NCBI GenBank assembly: GCA_905234685.1
Contig: CAJOIR010000004.1
Span: 1-64,000, forward strand
DNA length: 64,000 nucleotides
Source: Paludibacteraceae bacterium
Lineage (GTDB): Bacteria > Bacteroidota > Bacteroidia > Bacteroidales > Paludibacteraceae
Reading direction: 5' to 3'
Each line of letters begins with the position of its first letter. Within the stretch, counting starts at the first letter, position 1. Shown piece by piece: positions 17,278-26,303 of this stretch. The position numbers and the translations under genes were made by a program. Under the pieces are notes generated by a model. The model was not told where the DNA came from and did no database searches. It was given only the letters and a program-made list of their open reading frames with translations.

Positions 17278-18576
17278 ATGAAGACGAGGCTCATAATAAT
17301 ATTCGCCATGTGTGCCCTGACGGCACGGAGCGAAGTGTTCACTCTTGAGCAGTGCATCGACTCCGCCCTTCAGAACAACATAAGCGTCCAACAGCAAAGG
17401 AACCAATATCAGCTGCAACGCCTGCAATACAACCAGCAGAAGCAGAATCTGGCGCCGAGTATCAGCGGCAACATAGGCCAATCGTTCTCCTTCGGGCGCG
17501 CCACAGGAGCAGACAACGTGACAGTGTCGCAGAACATGGCAAACACGTCGTTCGGTCTGAACGCCAACCTGCTGCTGTTTGACGGGTTAGGCATGAAATA
17601 CCGCATAGACGAGGCGAGACAAAACATGCAGACGAGTGAAGCAGAGACGGAAGGACTGGAGACTGACATAAGAATGAACATCTCAACCATGTTTCTGCAG
17701 GTGCTGCTTAACAAGGAGCTTCTTGCCGTGGCAGACACCCAACTGCAGGTGACACGTCAGAAGCTGGAGCGCAACACAGAGCTTGTCCGCGAGGGTCGCC
17801 TTGCAGAAGGTGAGCTATACACCCTGCAAGCCCAAGCAGCGAAAGAGGAGCACAGCATGCTTCAGGCAGAGAACACAGTGAGGCTGTCGCTTCTGGACCT
17901 TGCCCAGGCGATGAACGTGGTTTACGACGAGACATTCGACATAGTGACGCCACTACCGGAAGACCTTGAAGGCACACTGCTGCCAACGAACGAGCAGGTG
18001 TATGAATCGGCGATAGTGAACAGGGCAGAGATACGCGCCGCAGAGTCGAAACTGAAAGCACAGGAGAGCGCCCTGAAGGGAGCAAAGTCAGCCTACTCCC
18101 CCACCCTTACAGCAGGAGCAAACTTCGGCACAGGCTACTACCACCGCTTCGGAGATACAAACGAGGCTTTCGGCAAGCAGTTGGGCGACAACCTGCAGAC
18201 AAACGTAGCCCTGAACCTGAGTATCCCCATCTTCGACAAGATGCAGACCCCAAACACCGTGAAGAGACAGAAGATAGCAATAGAAAACCAGAAACTGGCG
18301 ATAACACAGACGAAACAGACACTGCGCAAAGACATAGACCAGGCATACTACAACGCCCTTGCCGCCCAGACACAACAGTCGTCAGCCGAGAGGGCTGCAG
18401 AGTCGGCCAAAGAAGCATACCGCTATGCAGAGCAGAAATACGAGGCAGGTAGAGCGACAAGCTACGAATACTACGAGGCAAAGAACAACTACATGAAGGC
18501 TGTGTCGGAGCAGTTGCAGGCAAAGTACAACTATCTGTTCAGAGTAAAGATACTTGAGTATTATATGGGTAAGTAA
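17278..18576 (+). CDS. TolC family outer-membrane protein
   Basis: 432 aa with a signal peptide. The internally repeated outer-membrane efflux protein fold shows long coiled-coil alpha-barrel segments and FTLEQCIDSALQNN at the mature N-terminus, typical of TolC homologues. It should be the exit duct for the ABC exporter encoded just upstream. It starts 4 nt after the adaptor gene. Confidence 0.93.
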   Translation: MKTRLIIIFAMCALTARSEVFTLEQCIDSALQNNISVQQQRNQYQLQRLQYNQQKQNLAPSISGNIGQSFSFGRATGADNVTVSQNMANTSFGLNANLLLFDGLGMKYRIDEARQNMQTSEAETEGLETDIRMNISTMFLQVLLNKELLAVADTQLQVTRQKLERNTELVREGRLAEGELYTLQAQAAKEEHSMLQAENTVRLSLLDLAQAMNVVYDETFDIVTPLPEDLEGTLLPTNEQVYESAIVNRAEIRAAESKLKAQESALKGAKSAYSPTLTAGANFGTGYYHRFGDTNEAFGKQLGDNLQTNVALNLSIPIFDKMQTPNTVKRQKIAIENQKLAITQTKQTLRKDIDQAYYNALAAQTQQSSAERAAESAKEAYRYAEQKYEAGRATSYEYYEAKNNYMKAVSEQLQAKYNYLFRVKILEYYMGK

Positions 18577-18706
18577 GAACAGACACCTGCACATGGAAAG
18601 TGCAAAAGAGAAACGAGAAGAACGGATATTGCCATGCCGGAGAAAACACATTTTCACTAAACAACTGAATAAGCAGTTCACCAGAAAAACAATTCACCAA
18701 ACAACT

Positions 18707-19033
18707 ATGATAGACAACATCAAATCGCAGATGCGCAAGGGTATGCTGGAATACTGCATACTGTTTTGCCTAAGCCGACATGAGGCATACACGAGCGAGA
18801 TACTGAGCATGCTTCACGAGGCAGACCTGATAGTAGTGGAAGGCACACTGTATCCGCTACTTTCCCGAATGAAAACCAACGGACTGCTTGACTACCGCTG
18901 GCAGGAGAGCACCGAAGGTCCGCCGAGGAAATACTACCGCATAACCGAAAACGGCACCAAACTGTTGCAAGAACTGGACAAGGAATGGAATGCCATAAGC
19001 AAGTCGGTGGAGAGGCTGAGAGGGAAAGGGTAA
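18707..19033 (+). CDS. PadR family transcriptional regulator
   Basis: A 108-aa winged-helix protein: MRKGMLEYCILFCLSR..EAYTSEIL, then VVEGTLYPLLSRMKTNGLLDYRWQES, then GPPRKYYRITENG. This is the PadR core with the wing motif PRKYY. The ATG at 18707 starts the conserved domain; an open frame from 18554 would overlap the TolC gene. PadR repressors often control a neighbouring exporter, so control of the ABC operon or of the PspC genes is likely (inference). Confidence 0.92.
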   Translation: MIDNIKSQMRKGMLEYCILFCLSRHEAYTSEILSMLHEADLIVVEGTLYPLLSRMKTNGLLDYRWQESTEGPPRKYYRITENGTKLLQELDKEWNAISKSVERLRGKG

Positions 19034-19052
19034 TTGGGGAACCTCTCCCCAC

Positions 19053-19071
19053 CCCTCTCCTCAGGAGAGGG
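19053..19071. repeat. Perfect 8-bp hairpin CCCTCTCC-TCA-GGAGAGGG
   Basis: Arms at 19053-19060 and 19064-19071 with a 3-nt loop. It lies 20 nt past the PadR stop. There is no T-tract, so it is not a standard terminator; it may be a palindromic repeat element or an attenuating hairpin. Confidence 0.5.
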
Positions 19072-19075
19072 AGAA

Positions 19076-19122
19076 CTGGGGAACCGGTTAAAAGGCTAAG
19101 GGCTAAAAGGCTAATTGGTTAA
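19076..19122 (+). repeat. 8-bp degenerate array E (6 units)
   Basis: CTGGGGAA, CCGGTTAA, AAGGCTAA, a 7-nt unit GGGCTAA, AAGGCTAA, TTGGTTAA. It lies between padR and the first PspC gene. Confidence 0.82.
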
Positions 19123-19160
19123 GAGAAAATATTACTAAAACAAAACAAAATAACACAATT

Positions 19161-19358
19161 ATGGAAAAGAAACTTAGGAAGTCCAACAACAAGATGTTGG
19201 CAGGCGTATGCGCAGGCATAGGCGAGTACATGGGTATAGACCCTACATTGGTAAGAGTAGTGTATGCAGCACTTGCTGTGTTCAGCGCAGGTTTTCCCGG
19301 ACTGCTGCTGTATATCATACTATGCATAATAATGCCGGCTGCAGAGACGAAAGAATAG
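19161..19358 (+). CDS. PspC domain protein (small)
   Basis: 65 aa and almost entirely a PspC domain: KSNNKMLAGVCAGIGEYMGIDPTLVRVVYA followed by one hydrophobic hairpin ending LLLYIILCIIMPA. PspC proteins are small inner-membrane proteins linked to envelope stress. Its neighbour downstream has the same domain within a larger protein, and both follow padR. A PadR-PspC pairing is common in Bacteroidetes (family knowledge). Confidence 0.9.
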   Translation: MEKKLRKSNNKMLAGVCAGIGEYMGIDPTLVRVVYAALAVFSAGFPGLLLYIILCIIMPAAETKE

Positions 19359-19435
19359 AGAACAGTCGAAAGATGAAAGCCGAAAGAGAAAATTCCGACA
19401 AGTGAAGAAACACTCAAACAAACATCACAACAGCA

Positions 19436-21025
19436 ATGAACACGACAGTAACAATCAATCTTGCAGGTATTGCGTTTTACATTGACGACAATGCCTATCA
19501 GACCCTGCATGCCTATCTTGAGAGCATAGAAAAGAACCTGAGTGCAGAGACAGACAAGCATGAGGTGATGCAGGACATAGAAGCCAGGATAGCCGAGATA
19601 TTCCATGACGTGCTGCGCCGAGAGCATACAGAGGTAGTGACGATGGGCATGGTACGCAGTGTGATGGAACAGATGGGAACTCCGGAAGACTTTAGAGACC
19701 CGTCGGAGACACATGAAACAGCGAAAGGCGAGAGTCCGTCGAAGCAGTTCTTCCAGAGGAAGGTGTACAGAGACACCGACCACCAGATAATAGGCGGTGT
19801 GTGCTCAGGATTAGGGCACTGGTTCGGCATAGACACCATCTGGATACGCATCATCTTCCTTCTGTGCCTGTTAGTATGGGGTATCACGCTGCCTGTATAT
19901 ATCATACTATGGATAATAATCCCCGGAGCCCGCACGGCAGCCCAGCGTCTTGACATGCGTGGCGAGGAGCCGACAGTAGAGAACATACAGCGTGAACTGG
20001 AGGAACAGAAGATGCACCCTACTAACAACAACGGGTGCCTGCTGACAGGACTCAAGATACTGGTATGGTGCATAGGCGGCTTCTTCCTGTTTATAGCCCT
20101 GATAATATTCTACGGTCTGTTCATGGGTTCAGTATCGCTGTTCCCACTCGGGCTTACCGGCATATTCTTCACCCACAATCCGATGGTAGCACTGCTGCTG
20201 GCGATACTGGTGGTGACCGTGATAGGTCTGCCGGTATTCGGACTGGTATATGCCATAGTGAAATACTTCCGCAAGGGCGAACACATCTCTCACCGCGCAG
20301 TGTGGACAGGTTTCTTCATCTGGATACTCGCAGTGATAGCCAGCACATGCATAGGCATATACGAGATAGCCACCAACGAGGAGGTGCAAGAAGCACTTGC
20401 CGACCCTGACAACTACGACTACTGGACAGACACAGACGAAGTGTCGGCACAACAGTCATTAGTGGTTGAACCTTTCAACTCGGTAAGTGTCCGCGGAGCC
20501 GCCAAAGTGACCCTCACCCAAGCAGAGGAGCAATATGTGACCTACAGTGCAAAGAAAGGTAACGGCTTCAGTGCCGAGGTAGTGGACAGTGTGCTGATAG
20601 TACGCGCAGGCAAGAGAGGTGCAAACCTGTGGATACAGACACCTGACCTGAGAAGCATAGAGTTCAGCGGTGCCTCGAAATGCAAGACCCAGGGAGTGTT
20701 CGCCACAGACACACTGAGCATAAGCGTATCAGGAGCAGGGAAAGCAGACATGGAGATACAGGCAAACCGTCTTGACATAAGCACATCAGGGGCAAGCAAA
20801 ATAGAGCTTGAGGGCAATGCCGACATGATGAACATATCAGTGTCAGGTGCAAGCAAGATAGACGCTGAAGAACTGCGAGTCCGCATAGCAGAGGTGAGAG
20901 CATCGGGCGCAAGCAAAGTTGCACTGAATGTGACTGACTCGCTGCTGACAGACTGCTCGGGAGTGAGCAAGATAGAGTATGATGACAACATCAATCATCC
21001 TTATGTAAGGAAGACAGGCAAGTAG
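19436..21025 (+). CDS. PspC domain membrane protein with C-terminal GIN/DUF2807 beta-helix
   Basis: 529 aa. Residues about 1-100 form a soluble helical region (EVMQDIEARIAEIFHD). A PspC domain follows (about 115-165, VYRDTDHQIIGGVCSGLGHWFGID), then further membrane segments (about 205-310). From about 340 comes a putative auto-adhesin (GIN/DUF2807) region (VEPFNSVSVRGAAKVTL). It carries at least five SGASK-like turns, as expected for a right-handed beta-helix. The membrane topology suggests an envelope-stress sensor with an extracytoplasmic domain. It is the last gene of the plus-strand run and faces trmD tail to tail. Confidence 0.88.
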   Translation: MNTTVTINLAGIAFYIDDNAYQTLHAYLESIEKNLSAETDKHEVMQDIEARIAEIFHDVLRREHTEVVTMGMVRSVMEQMGTPEDFRDPSETHETAKGESPSKQFFQRKVYRDTDHQIIGGVCSGLGHWFGIDTIWIRIIFLLCLLVWGITLPVYIILWIIIPGARTAAQRLDMRGEEPTVENIQRELEEQKMHPTNNNGCLLTGLKILVWCIGGFFLFIALIIFYGLFMGSVSLFPLGLTGIFFTHNPMVALLLAILVVTVIGLPVFGLVYAIVKYFRKGEHISHRAVWTGFFIWILAVIASTCIGIYEIATNEEVQEALADPDNYDYWTDTDEVSAQQSLVVEPFNSVSVRGAAKVTLTQAEEQYVTYSAKKGNGFSAEVVDSVLIVRAGKRGANLWIQTPDLRSIEFSGASKCKTQGVFATDTLSISVSGAGKADMEIQANRLDISTSGASKIELEGNADMMNISVSGASKIDAEELRVRIAEVRASGASKVALNVTDSLLTDCSGVSKIEYDDNINHPYVRKTGK

Positions 21026-21051
21026 CAAATACAGTGAAAGCAGACAACCGA

Positions 21052-21732
21052 TTATTCCCCGTCAAGGAGGTCGGGGCGGCGTTCACGGGTGTGACGGAGT
21101 GACTCTTCATAGAGCCACTCCTCTATTTTAGCCTGGTTGCCAGAGAGGAGGATGTCGGGTACACGCCAACCCTTGTATTCAGCAGGGCGAGTGTAGACAC
21201 CAGGCTCAAGGAGTCCGTCCTGAAAAGAATCAGAAAGCGCCGAAGTCTCATCACCGAGCGCTCCGGGGAGCAGGCGCACAATAGCATCGGTCATCATGGC
21301 AGCCGGCATCTCTCCTCCAGTAAGGACGAAGTCACCTACAGTATATTCCTTGGTAATAAGATGGTCACGCACGCGCTGGTCAACGCCCTTGTAGTGTCCA
21401 CAGAGAATGATGATATTCTGCATGAGAGATAGGCGGTTCGCCTCTTTCTGCGTGAAACGCTCTCCGTCAGGAGCAGTGAAGATAATCTCATCGTAATGCC
21501 GTTCGGACGTGAGTCGGGAGATGACACGGTCGATAGGCTCTATCTGAAGCACCATGCCGGCACCAAAGCCGAAGGCATAGTCGTCAATCTTACGGTGACG
21601 GTCGAGAGTGTAGTCACGGAGATTGTGAACATAAATCTCTGCAAGGCCTTTGTCCTTAGCCCGCTGTATGATAGAGTGGTTGAGAGGACTCTCAAGCAAC
21701 TCGGGTACTCCAGTGATGATGTCGATGCGCAT
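21052..21732 (-). CDS. trmD: tRNA (guanine37-N1)-methyltransferase
   Basis: A 226-aa SPOUT methyltransferase that forms m1G37 in tRNAs and prevents frameshifting. Family blocks are [31 protein letters not shown], the knot-forming [25 protein letters not shown], and [30 protein letters not shown]. It is last in a minus-strand run with yidD, rnpA and hemD. Usual trmD partners (rpsP, rimM, rplS) are not adjacent. Confidence 0.97.
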   Translation of the reverse strand: MRIDIITGVPELLESPLNHSIIQRAKDKGLAEIYVHNLRDYTLDRHRKIDDYAFGFGAGMVLQIEPIDRVISRLTSERHYDEIIFTAPDGERFTQKEANRLSLMQNIIILCGHYKGVDQRVRDHLITKEYTVGDFVLTGGEMPAAMMTDAIVRLLPGALGDETSALSDSFQDGLLEPGVYTRPAEYKGWRVPDILLSGNQAKIEEWLYEESLRHTRERRPDLLDGE

Positions 21733-21772
21733 AATGTTTCAGAAGTTTCAAGAGTTTCAAGTTTCTGAGGTA

Positions 21773-22003
21773 TCAAGGTACAGGGTCGTAGCCTGAGCCT
21801 CCCCAGGGGTGACAGCGGCATATACGTTTGATGCCAAGCCAGCCGCCTTTGAATATGCCATATTTCATGACTGCCTCCACCATATACTGCGAACAAGTAG
21901 GTGTGAAGCGGCATGAGGGCGGCGTAAGAGGCGAGATGCAATACCGATAGAAGAACACCGGCAACAGAAAGATTTTCCGTATGACAGTCTGCAGTTTATT
22001 CAT
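21773..22003 (-). CDS. yidD: Membrane protein insertion efficiency factor YidD
   Basis: A 76-aa protein with the diagnostic sequence [18 protein letters not shown] and a [18 protein letters not shown] end ([15 protein letters not shown]). YidD sits at the inner membrane and helps YidC insert proteins. I chose the ATG at 22003, preceded by GGAGG, over the longer frame from 22024. It overlaps rnpA by 8 nt, the usual rnpA-yidD arrangement. Confidence 0.95.
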   Translation of the reverse strand: MNKLQTVIRKIFLLPVFFYRYCISPLTPPSCRFTPTCSQYMVEAVMKYGIFKGGWLGIKRICRCHPWGGSGYDPVP

Positions 22004-22406
22004 GGTTTTCCTCCAAGACAGCAATAAGTTTCTCTATCGCCTTACGCATGGCTTTCTCGATTTGAGAGAAGTCAAGCACCTCTTTTGTTATATAGTTGAA
22101 TGCAACATGCATAGAGACATTATCAGCAGAACATCTTTCCTTCAGCAGCAAGGCATTGAGTCGGTAAGCCTCACGCATAAGCCTGCGGAGACGGTTGCGC
22201 AGAACTGCACGACGGAAGAGACTCTTGCCTGCCCAGACGAGCACCAAAGGTGAGGGGGAATCAGGAGAAGACTGTTCCTGCGGCATGAGCAGGTATGTGA
22301 CACGCAAAGGATAGCAAGTGAAATGCCTGCCAGTGTCGTAGAGTGTCTTGATACGGATATTACCGCAAAGCTTCTCTGACTTGGGAAAAGTAAAGCGGTC
22401 GGACAT
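21996..22406 (-). CDS. rnpA: Ribonuclease P protein component
   Basis: A 136-aa basic protein. The RNR motif region is [19 protein letters not shown] and the N-terminus is [11 protein letters not shown], both typical of RnpA. It binds the RNase P RNA to mature tRNA 5' ends; the RNA gene is not in this window. It lies 8 nt after hemD and overlaps yidD. Confidence 0.95.
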   Translation of the reverse strand: MSDRFTFPKSEKLCGNIRIKTLYDTGRHFTCYPLRVTYLLMPQEQSSPDSPSPLVLVWAGKSLFRRAVLRNRLRRLMREAYRLNALLLKERCSADNVSMHVAFNYITKEVLDFSQIEKAMRKAIEKLIAVLEENHE

Positions 22407-22414
22407 CTGCAGAA

Positions 22415-23170
22415 TTATCTAAGGCGTTTATGATTCTCTTTGAGGAAAGCATCAATAGCCGCCGTGATACTTGGGTATTCGGGTGAAGGAGTCTCAATAT
22501 CCACACGCAGTCCGGCATCACGTAGTGCCTGCGCCGTGCCTGCACCAAAGCAAGCGATGATACGCTCTCCCTGCTGAAAGCGGGGATAGTTCTTCTGGAA
22601 AGCAGCGACACCAGCAGGAGTGAAGAGCACATACATATCGTAGTCCTTCTTCTCTTTTGGAGCGAAGTCGTTGGCAACAGTGCGATAGAAGACACAAGGC
22701 TGAACTATGATCTTGTGCCGCGCAAACATCTCGATAGTGTCGTCATTGTGAATGTCCGACATGACCATAAGGAACTTGTCGGCAGGACGACGCTTCATCA
22801 TAGGCAGAAGCTCCTCCATCTTGTTGTGAGGTCCAAAGAAGACCTTGCGCTTGCGATACTGGATGTACTTCTGGAGGTAGTTGGCGACAGACTCGGAGAT
22901 ACAATAATAGTGCTGCGTGTCAGGCACCTTCACCCTCAACTCCTCGCAGAGATGGAAGAAGTGGTCAACACCATGCCTGGAATTGAATATGATGGCATTA
23001 TAGTCAGGAATGCTGATATGCTGGGCACGAAATTCCTTAGTGTTGAGCTCCTCTATACGTATGAATTGGTGGAATTCGATGTTCACCGCGTACTTCTTCT
23101 GCATATCGAAGTAAGGTGATTTCTCTGATGCAGGCTTCGGTTGCGAAACCAATATATTCTTGACCTTCAA
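22415..23170 (-). CDS. hemD: Uroporphyrinogen-III synthase family protein
   Basis: 251 aa with the two-lobed HemD pattern: NILVSQPKPASEKSPYFD at the start, YNAIIFNSRHGVDHFF in the middle, YDMYVLFTPAGVAAF in the second lobe and ACFGAGTAQALRDAGLRV near the end. It would close the tetrapyrrole ring to uroporphyrinogen III for haem or cobamide synthesis. No other haem gene is nearby; in Bacteroidetes this hemD-DUF4271-rnpA order is usual. Confidence 0.88.
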   Translation of the reverse strand: MKVKNILVSQPKPASEKSPYFDMQKKYAVNIEFHQFIRIEELNTKEFRAQHISIPDYNAIIFNSRHGVDHFFHLCEELRVKVPDTQHYYCISESVANYLQKYIQYRKRKVFFGPHNKMEELLPMMKRRPADKFLMVMSDIHNDDTIEMFARHKIIVQPCVFYRTVANDFAPKEKKDYDMYVLFTPAGVAAFQKNYPRFQQGERIIACFGAGTAQALRDAGLRVDIETPSPEYPSITAAIDAFLKENHKRLR

Positions 23171-23195
23171 CTTCTTACTCTCCTTAAGTTACACA

Positions 23196-23855
23196 TTACA
23201 GAACCCAGAGTCTGACAGCTTCAATGAGTGCCAGAAGGGGTATCAATTCGAGGGTGCAAAGGTACAAAAAAATATACAAACAAGCGAGGAAATTGTTAAA
23301 AAAAAGTTTAAAAGCCTTCCACAACCAGATGCAGAGAGCAAAGAAAGCGAGAACAGAGAAGGTGACAACTATCAGAGTATGAGTAAAGAATGGCGCGAAA
23401 AGAGCAAGCAGAAGGAGAGGGTAAAGGAAAATGCAGAAGACAGTGGAGAGATTGTCGTAGTGGAGATAGATGACCTGAAGAGTCCTTTTGTCGAAGAAGA
23501 CAAACGCAGTGAGCCAAACTGAAGCATACTTAAAGAGTGTGAGTGCAAAAACAAGAAGGCATACAAAGAGGAAAGAGAGGAAAGAGAAAGAGCCGCCCGA
23601 CCAGAGCAGAGTATATACAGCAAGGGAGATTACCGCTATGCGGTAAACAAAGAGGAAGATGCTGCCGACACCAGTGCGGACAGTCTCGGAGAAGAGACTC
23701 TGCCGCTCCTTGGTAGCAAAGAGGCTGAGCAGACTGCCGGAGATGAGCCCTCTCTGGTAGAAGTCAGCGAGCAAGAGGACAATGAGAAGCGCCAGCATAA
23801 GCCAAGCGACCCAAGGTTCGCTATAGGCAGTGGAATATCTGAGGAGAGAGTTCAT
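23196..23855 (-). CDS. DUF4271 family membrane protein
   Basis: A 219-aa protein with about six hydrophobic segments and a W-rich N-terminus. It lies just upstream of hemD on the same strand, the usual place of DUF4271 proteins in Bacteroidetes. The function is unknown. I assign the family from topology, length and context more than from sharp motifs. Confidence 0.72.
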   Translation of the reverse strand: MNSLLRYSTAYSEPWVAWLMLALLIVLLLADFYQRGLISGSLLSLFATKERQSLFSETVRTGVGSIFLFVYRIAVISLAVYTLLWSGGSFSFLSFLFVCLLVFALTLFKYASVWLTAFVFFDKRTLQVIYLHYDNLSTVFCIFLYPLLLLALFAPFFTHTLIVVTFSVLAFFALCIWLWKAFKLFFNNFLACLYIFLYLCTLELIPLLALIEAVRLWVL

Positions 23856-23884
23856 ACAGGTAGAAGTGAGGGAGAAATATCAGT

Positions 23885-23916
23885 TATCGTTCGTGTATCG
23901 TCCGTGTATCGTCCGT
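23885..23916. repeat. 11-bp tandem repeat, three copies
   Basis: TATCGTTCGTG, TATCGTCCGTG and TATCGTCCGT in succession, between the LOG-family gene and the DUF4271 gene. Confidence 0.75.
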
Positions 23917-23941
23917 AAAAAAAGTATAGTAGAAAGAGGTA

Positions 23942-24523
23942 TCAGAGTTGTGCATGTTTTATGATTGACTTGTCCCATTGAGGGCACGATTCTATAGCAG
24001 GCAGTACTTCATCAGGCGAAGAGACCACACGATACATATCCTGGTGCAGGTCACGCATGAAACGTTCGCTGACCATCTTTCGGAAGCAAAGGAGGAGGTC
24101 GTCGTAGTAACCATCAGTATTTAATATGACAACAGGTTTGGTATGCAGTCCGAGTTGTTTCCACGTGAGGCATTCGAGGAGTTCCTCGAATGTGCCCAAC
24201 CCGCCCGGGAGAGCAAGCATAGCGTCCCCGAGTTCGCAGATACGCGCCTTGCGTTCGTGCATAGAGTCAACGACGACGAGTTCGTCCAAGCCCTGATGAC
24301 ACCACCCCTGCTCTACCATAAACTGTGGAATGACACCGGTGACACAGCCGTTGTTCTGAAGCACCGCATCGGCAATAGCACCCATAAGTCCCACCTTACC
24401 AGCGCCATAGACAAGGCGTATGTTGTTATCTGCAAGTATCCGCCCCATGCGTTGTGCGGCATCGAAATACAACTGACTGACCTGCATGCTTGATGCAGCG
24501 TAAACGGTAAGAGAAGTAATCAT
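23942..24523 (-). CDS. LOG family protein (nucleoside 5'-monophosphate phosphoribohydrolase-like)
   Basis: A 193-aa Rossmann-fold protein with the LOG signature PGGLGTFEELLECLTWKQLGL and N-terminal VYAASSMQVSQLYFDAAQRMG. Members were once called lysine decarboxylases; several release the base from cytokinin or other nucleoside monophosphates. The physiological role in bacteria is uncertain. I chose the ATG at 24523, where similarity begins; an upstream frame to 24580 crosses the promoter. Confidence 0.9.
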   Translation of the reverse strand: MITSLTVYAASSMQVSQLYFDAAQRMGRILADNNIRLVYGAGKVGLMGAIADAVLQNNGCVTGVIPQFMVEQGWCHQGLDELVVVDSMHERKARICELGDAMLALPGGLGTFEELLECLTWKQLGLHTKPVVILNTDGYYDDLLLCFRKMVSERFMRDLHQDMYRVVSSPDEVLPAIESCPQWDKSIIKHAQL

Positions 24524-24546
24524 ATACAAGATTGCGATATTCGCTG

Positions 24547-24581
24547 CAAAGGTAAACTTTTTATCTGATATATTTGCCAAA
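24547..24581 (-). promoter_or_regulatory. Promoter of the LOG-family gene
   Basis: Minus strand: TTTG (24581-24578), 23-nt spacer, TACCTTTG (24554-24547). The -33 element overlaps that of the divergent promoter at 24573-24604 within TTTGCCAAA, so the two promoters may compete. Confidence 0.65.
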
Positions 24582-24604
24582 TAATAGAAAAAACATTACC
24601 TTTG
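24573..24604 (+). promoter_or_regulatory. Promoter of the GNAT-like gene
   Basis: TTTG (24573-24576), 20-nt spacer, TACCTTTG (24597-24604). Expected leader of about 40 nt to the ATG at 24652. Confidence 0.8.
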
Positions 24605-24651
24605 CCGCAAAATACGCAGCAACAGAAACAAGTAGAAAGCAAATAAAAATT

Positions 24652-25782
24652 ATGTCAGTAGAAGTACGACCTATTTATACAAAAAAAGAAATCCGCAAGT
24701 TCGTTGACTTTGCCAACGAGTTGTACAAAGACTGCAAATACTATTGTCCTCCTCTGTATTCAGACGAAGTTGACACCTTTGACACGAAGAAGAACCCTGT
24801 GTTCGACGTAGCCGAATGCCAACTGTTTCTTGCCTATCGCGAAGAGAAGATTGTAGGCAGAATAGCCGCCCTGATAAACTACAGGGCAAACGAGCACTGG
24901 GGAGTGAAGAAAGTGCGCTTCGGGTGGGTGGACTTCATAGACGACATGGAGGTGAGCAAGGCACTGCTTGACGCTGCCGCCGCCTGGGGCAAAAGCAAGG
25001 GTATGGATGTGCTGAACGGCCCGGTAGGCTTCACCGACCTTGACCATGAAGGTCTGCTCATTGAAGGCTACGAATATTTAGCACCGCTGGCATCGCTGTA
25101 CAACTACCCTTATTACGAGAAGCACATGGAGGCTTACGGCCTAAGCAAAGAGAACGACTGGATAGAGATACAGTTCACTCCGTCGGACGTAATGCCTGAG
25201 CGCGTGGAGCGGTTGTCGAAGATAGTAGCCCAGAGGGGTCACTATTCGGTAGCGAAAGTGAAGAATGTGAAAGAGTTGCTGAAGCGTTTCGGCTACAGCT
25301 ACTTCGACGTGATAGACGAGTGCTACAAGGAACTCTACAACTTCCAACCTCTCACCCAAAGGCAGAAGGAGTACTATTCGAAGTACTATTTCAGCATATT
25401 GAACTTCGACTTTGTGACGCTTGTTGTGAATGAGGCGGACGAGATAGTGGGCTTCGGCATAGGCATGCCCGACATCTCGAAGGCAGTACGCAAGTGCGGC
25501 GGCAAACTGTTCCCACTGGGCTGGTACTACATACTGAAAGCACTGAAGGCCAAGAAGATGGACACCTTCGACCTGTTGCTGATAGGTGTAAGACCCGACC
25601 TCCAAGGCACAGGCATCAACGCGATGATAATAGCCGACCAGTACCCCTACTTCAAGCAATACGGCATACAGACCGTGGAGACGACAAGTATCATGGAAAC
25701 GAACACGAAGAACCAAGCAAACTGGCTGATGTTCCCTCACAAGATACACAAGCGCAGAAGGGCGTATGCAAAGAGCATATAA
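24652..25782 (+). CDS. GNAT-like N-acetyltransferase family protein (376 aa)
   Basis: 376 aa, starting MSVEVRPIYTKKEIRKF. Two acyltransferase-like halves are visible: FLAYREEKIVGRIAALIN (about 75-95) and LLIGVRPDLQGTGINAMIIAD (about 320-340). The second resembles the acetyl-CoA loop R/QxxGxG/A. I know this family in Bacteroidetes only as an uncharacterised acetyltransferase. The substrate is unknown. The ATG at 24652 is preferred because the longer frame from 24574 overlaps the promoter. The Fur-family gene follows after 33 nt. Confidence 0.75.
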   Translation: MSVEVRPIYTKKEIRKFVDFANELYKDCKYYCPPLYSDEVDTFDTKKNPVFDVAECQLFLAYREEKIVGRIAALINYRANEHWGVKKVRFGWVDFIDDMEVSKALLDAAAAWGKSKGMDVLNGPVGFTDLDHEGLLIEGYEYLAPLASLYNYPYYEKHMEAYGLSKENDWIEIQFTPSDVMPERVERLSKIVAQRGHYSVAKVKNVKELLKRFGYSYFDVIDECYKELYNFQPLTQRQKEYYSKYYFSILNFDFVTLVVNEADEIVGFGIGMPDISKAVRKCGGKLFPLGWYYILKALKAKKMDTFDLLLIGVRPDLQGTGINAMIIADQYPYFKQYGIQTVETTSIMETNTKNQANWLMFPHKIHKRRRAYAKSI

Positions 25783-25815
25783 CACAAGGTGTAACAGAGA
25801 ACAGAAACATTCATC

Positions 25816-26274
25816 ATGGAGAAAGCAGACATATACACCACAGCGGTAGAACTGCTTGAAAAGCACATAAAGGAGCACAACATGCGTTCAACCCCCGAGC
25901 GTCTGATAATACTCCGCCATCTGTCGAACTTCAACCGGCACTTCACCGCCGACATGGCAATCAGAGACATCTGCGAGCAGGAACACATAAGTATTGCGAC
26001 GATATACAACAACCTCGCACTGTTCTGCGACGCCAACATACTGCGCATTCTCCCTCCGAGGCAGCAGCAAGGGGCGGAGTATGAGTTCACGTTGGGCGAG
26101 AAGAACGCGCTACGTTATATATGCACGCAATGCGGGAGAGTGAAAGAATTCAAGAACAAGGCAGTGGAGCGACTGCTTATGGACAGGAAGTTCTCAAACT
26201 TCGACATGGAGAGTTTCACCTTGAATGTGTACGGTCACTGCAAGACATGCAGAGGCAAGAAAAAAAAGAGATAG
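25816..26274 (+). CDS. Fur family transcriptional regulator
   Basis: A 152-aa winged-helix metalloregulator. RSTPERLIILRHLSNFNRHFTADMAI is followed by ISIATIYNNLALFCDANIL, the Fur DNA-binding domain. The structural zinc site is CTQCGRVKEF with CKTCRG near the end. The usual H-rich sensing site is poorly conserved, so whether it senses iron, zinc, manganese or peroxide cannot be told. It lies between a GNAT gene and a secreted nuclease. Confidence 0.9.
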   Translation: MEKADIYTTAVELLEKHIKEHNMRSTPERLIILRHLSNFNRHFTADMAIRDICEQEHISIATIYNNLALFCDANILRILPPRQQQGAEYEFTLGEKNALRYICTQCGRVKEFKNKAVERLLMDRKFSNFDMESFTLNVYGHCKTCRGKKKKR

Positions 26275-26303
26275 ACAACAATGATATTAAACAATATAGA
26301 ATT

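Noticed and set aside
19053..19071. Rho-independent terminator after padR
   Set aside because: The stem is good but there is no T-tract on either side; kept only as a hairpin or repeat.
23256..23290. TACCTTTG on the minus strand inside the DUF4271 gene as an internal promoter of hemD
   Set aside because: The nearest TTG or TTTG elements give spacers shorter than 17 nt, and the bases encode normal residues of the protein.
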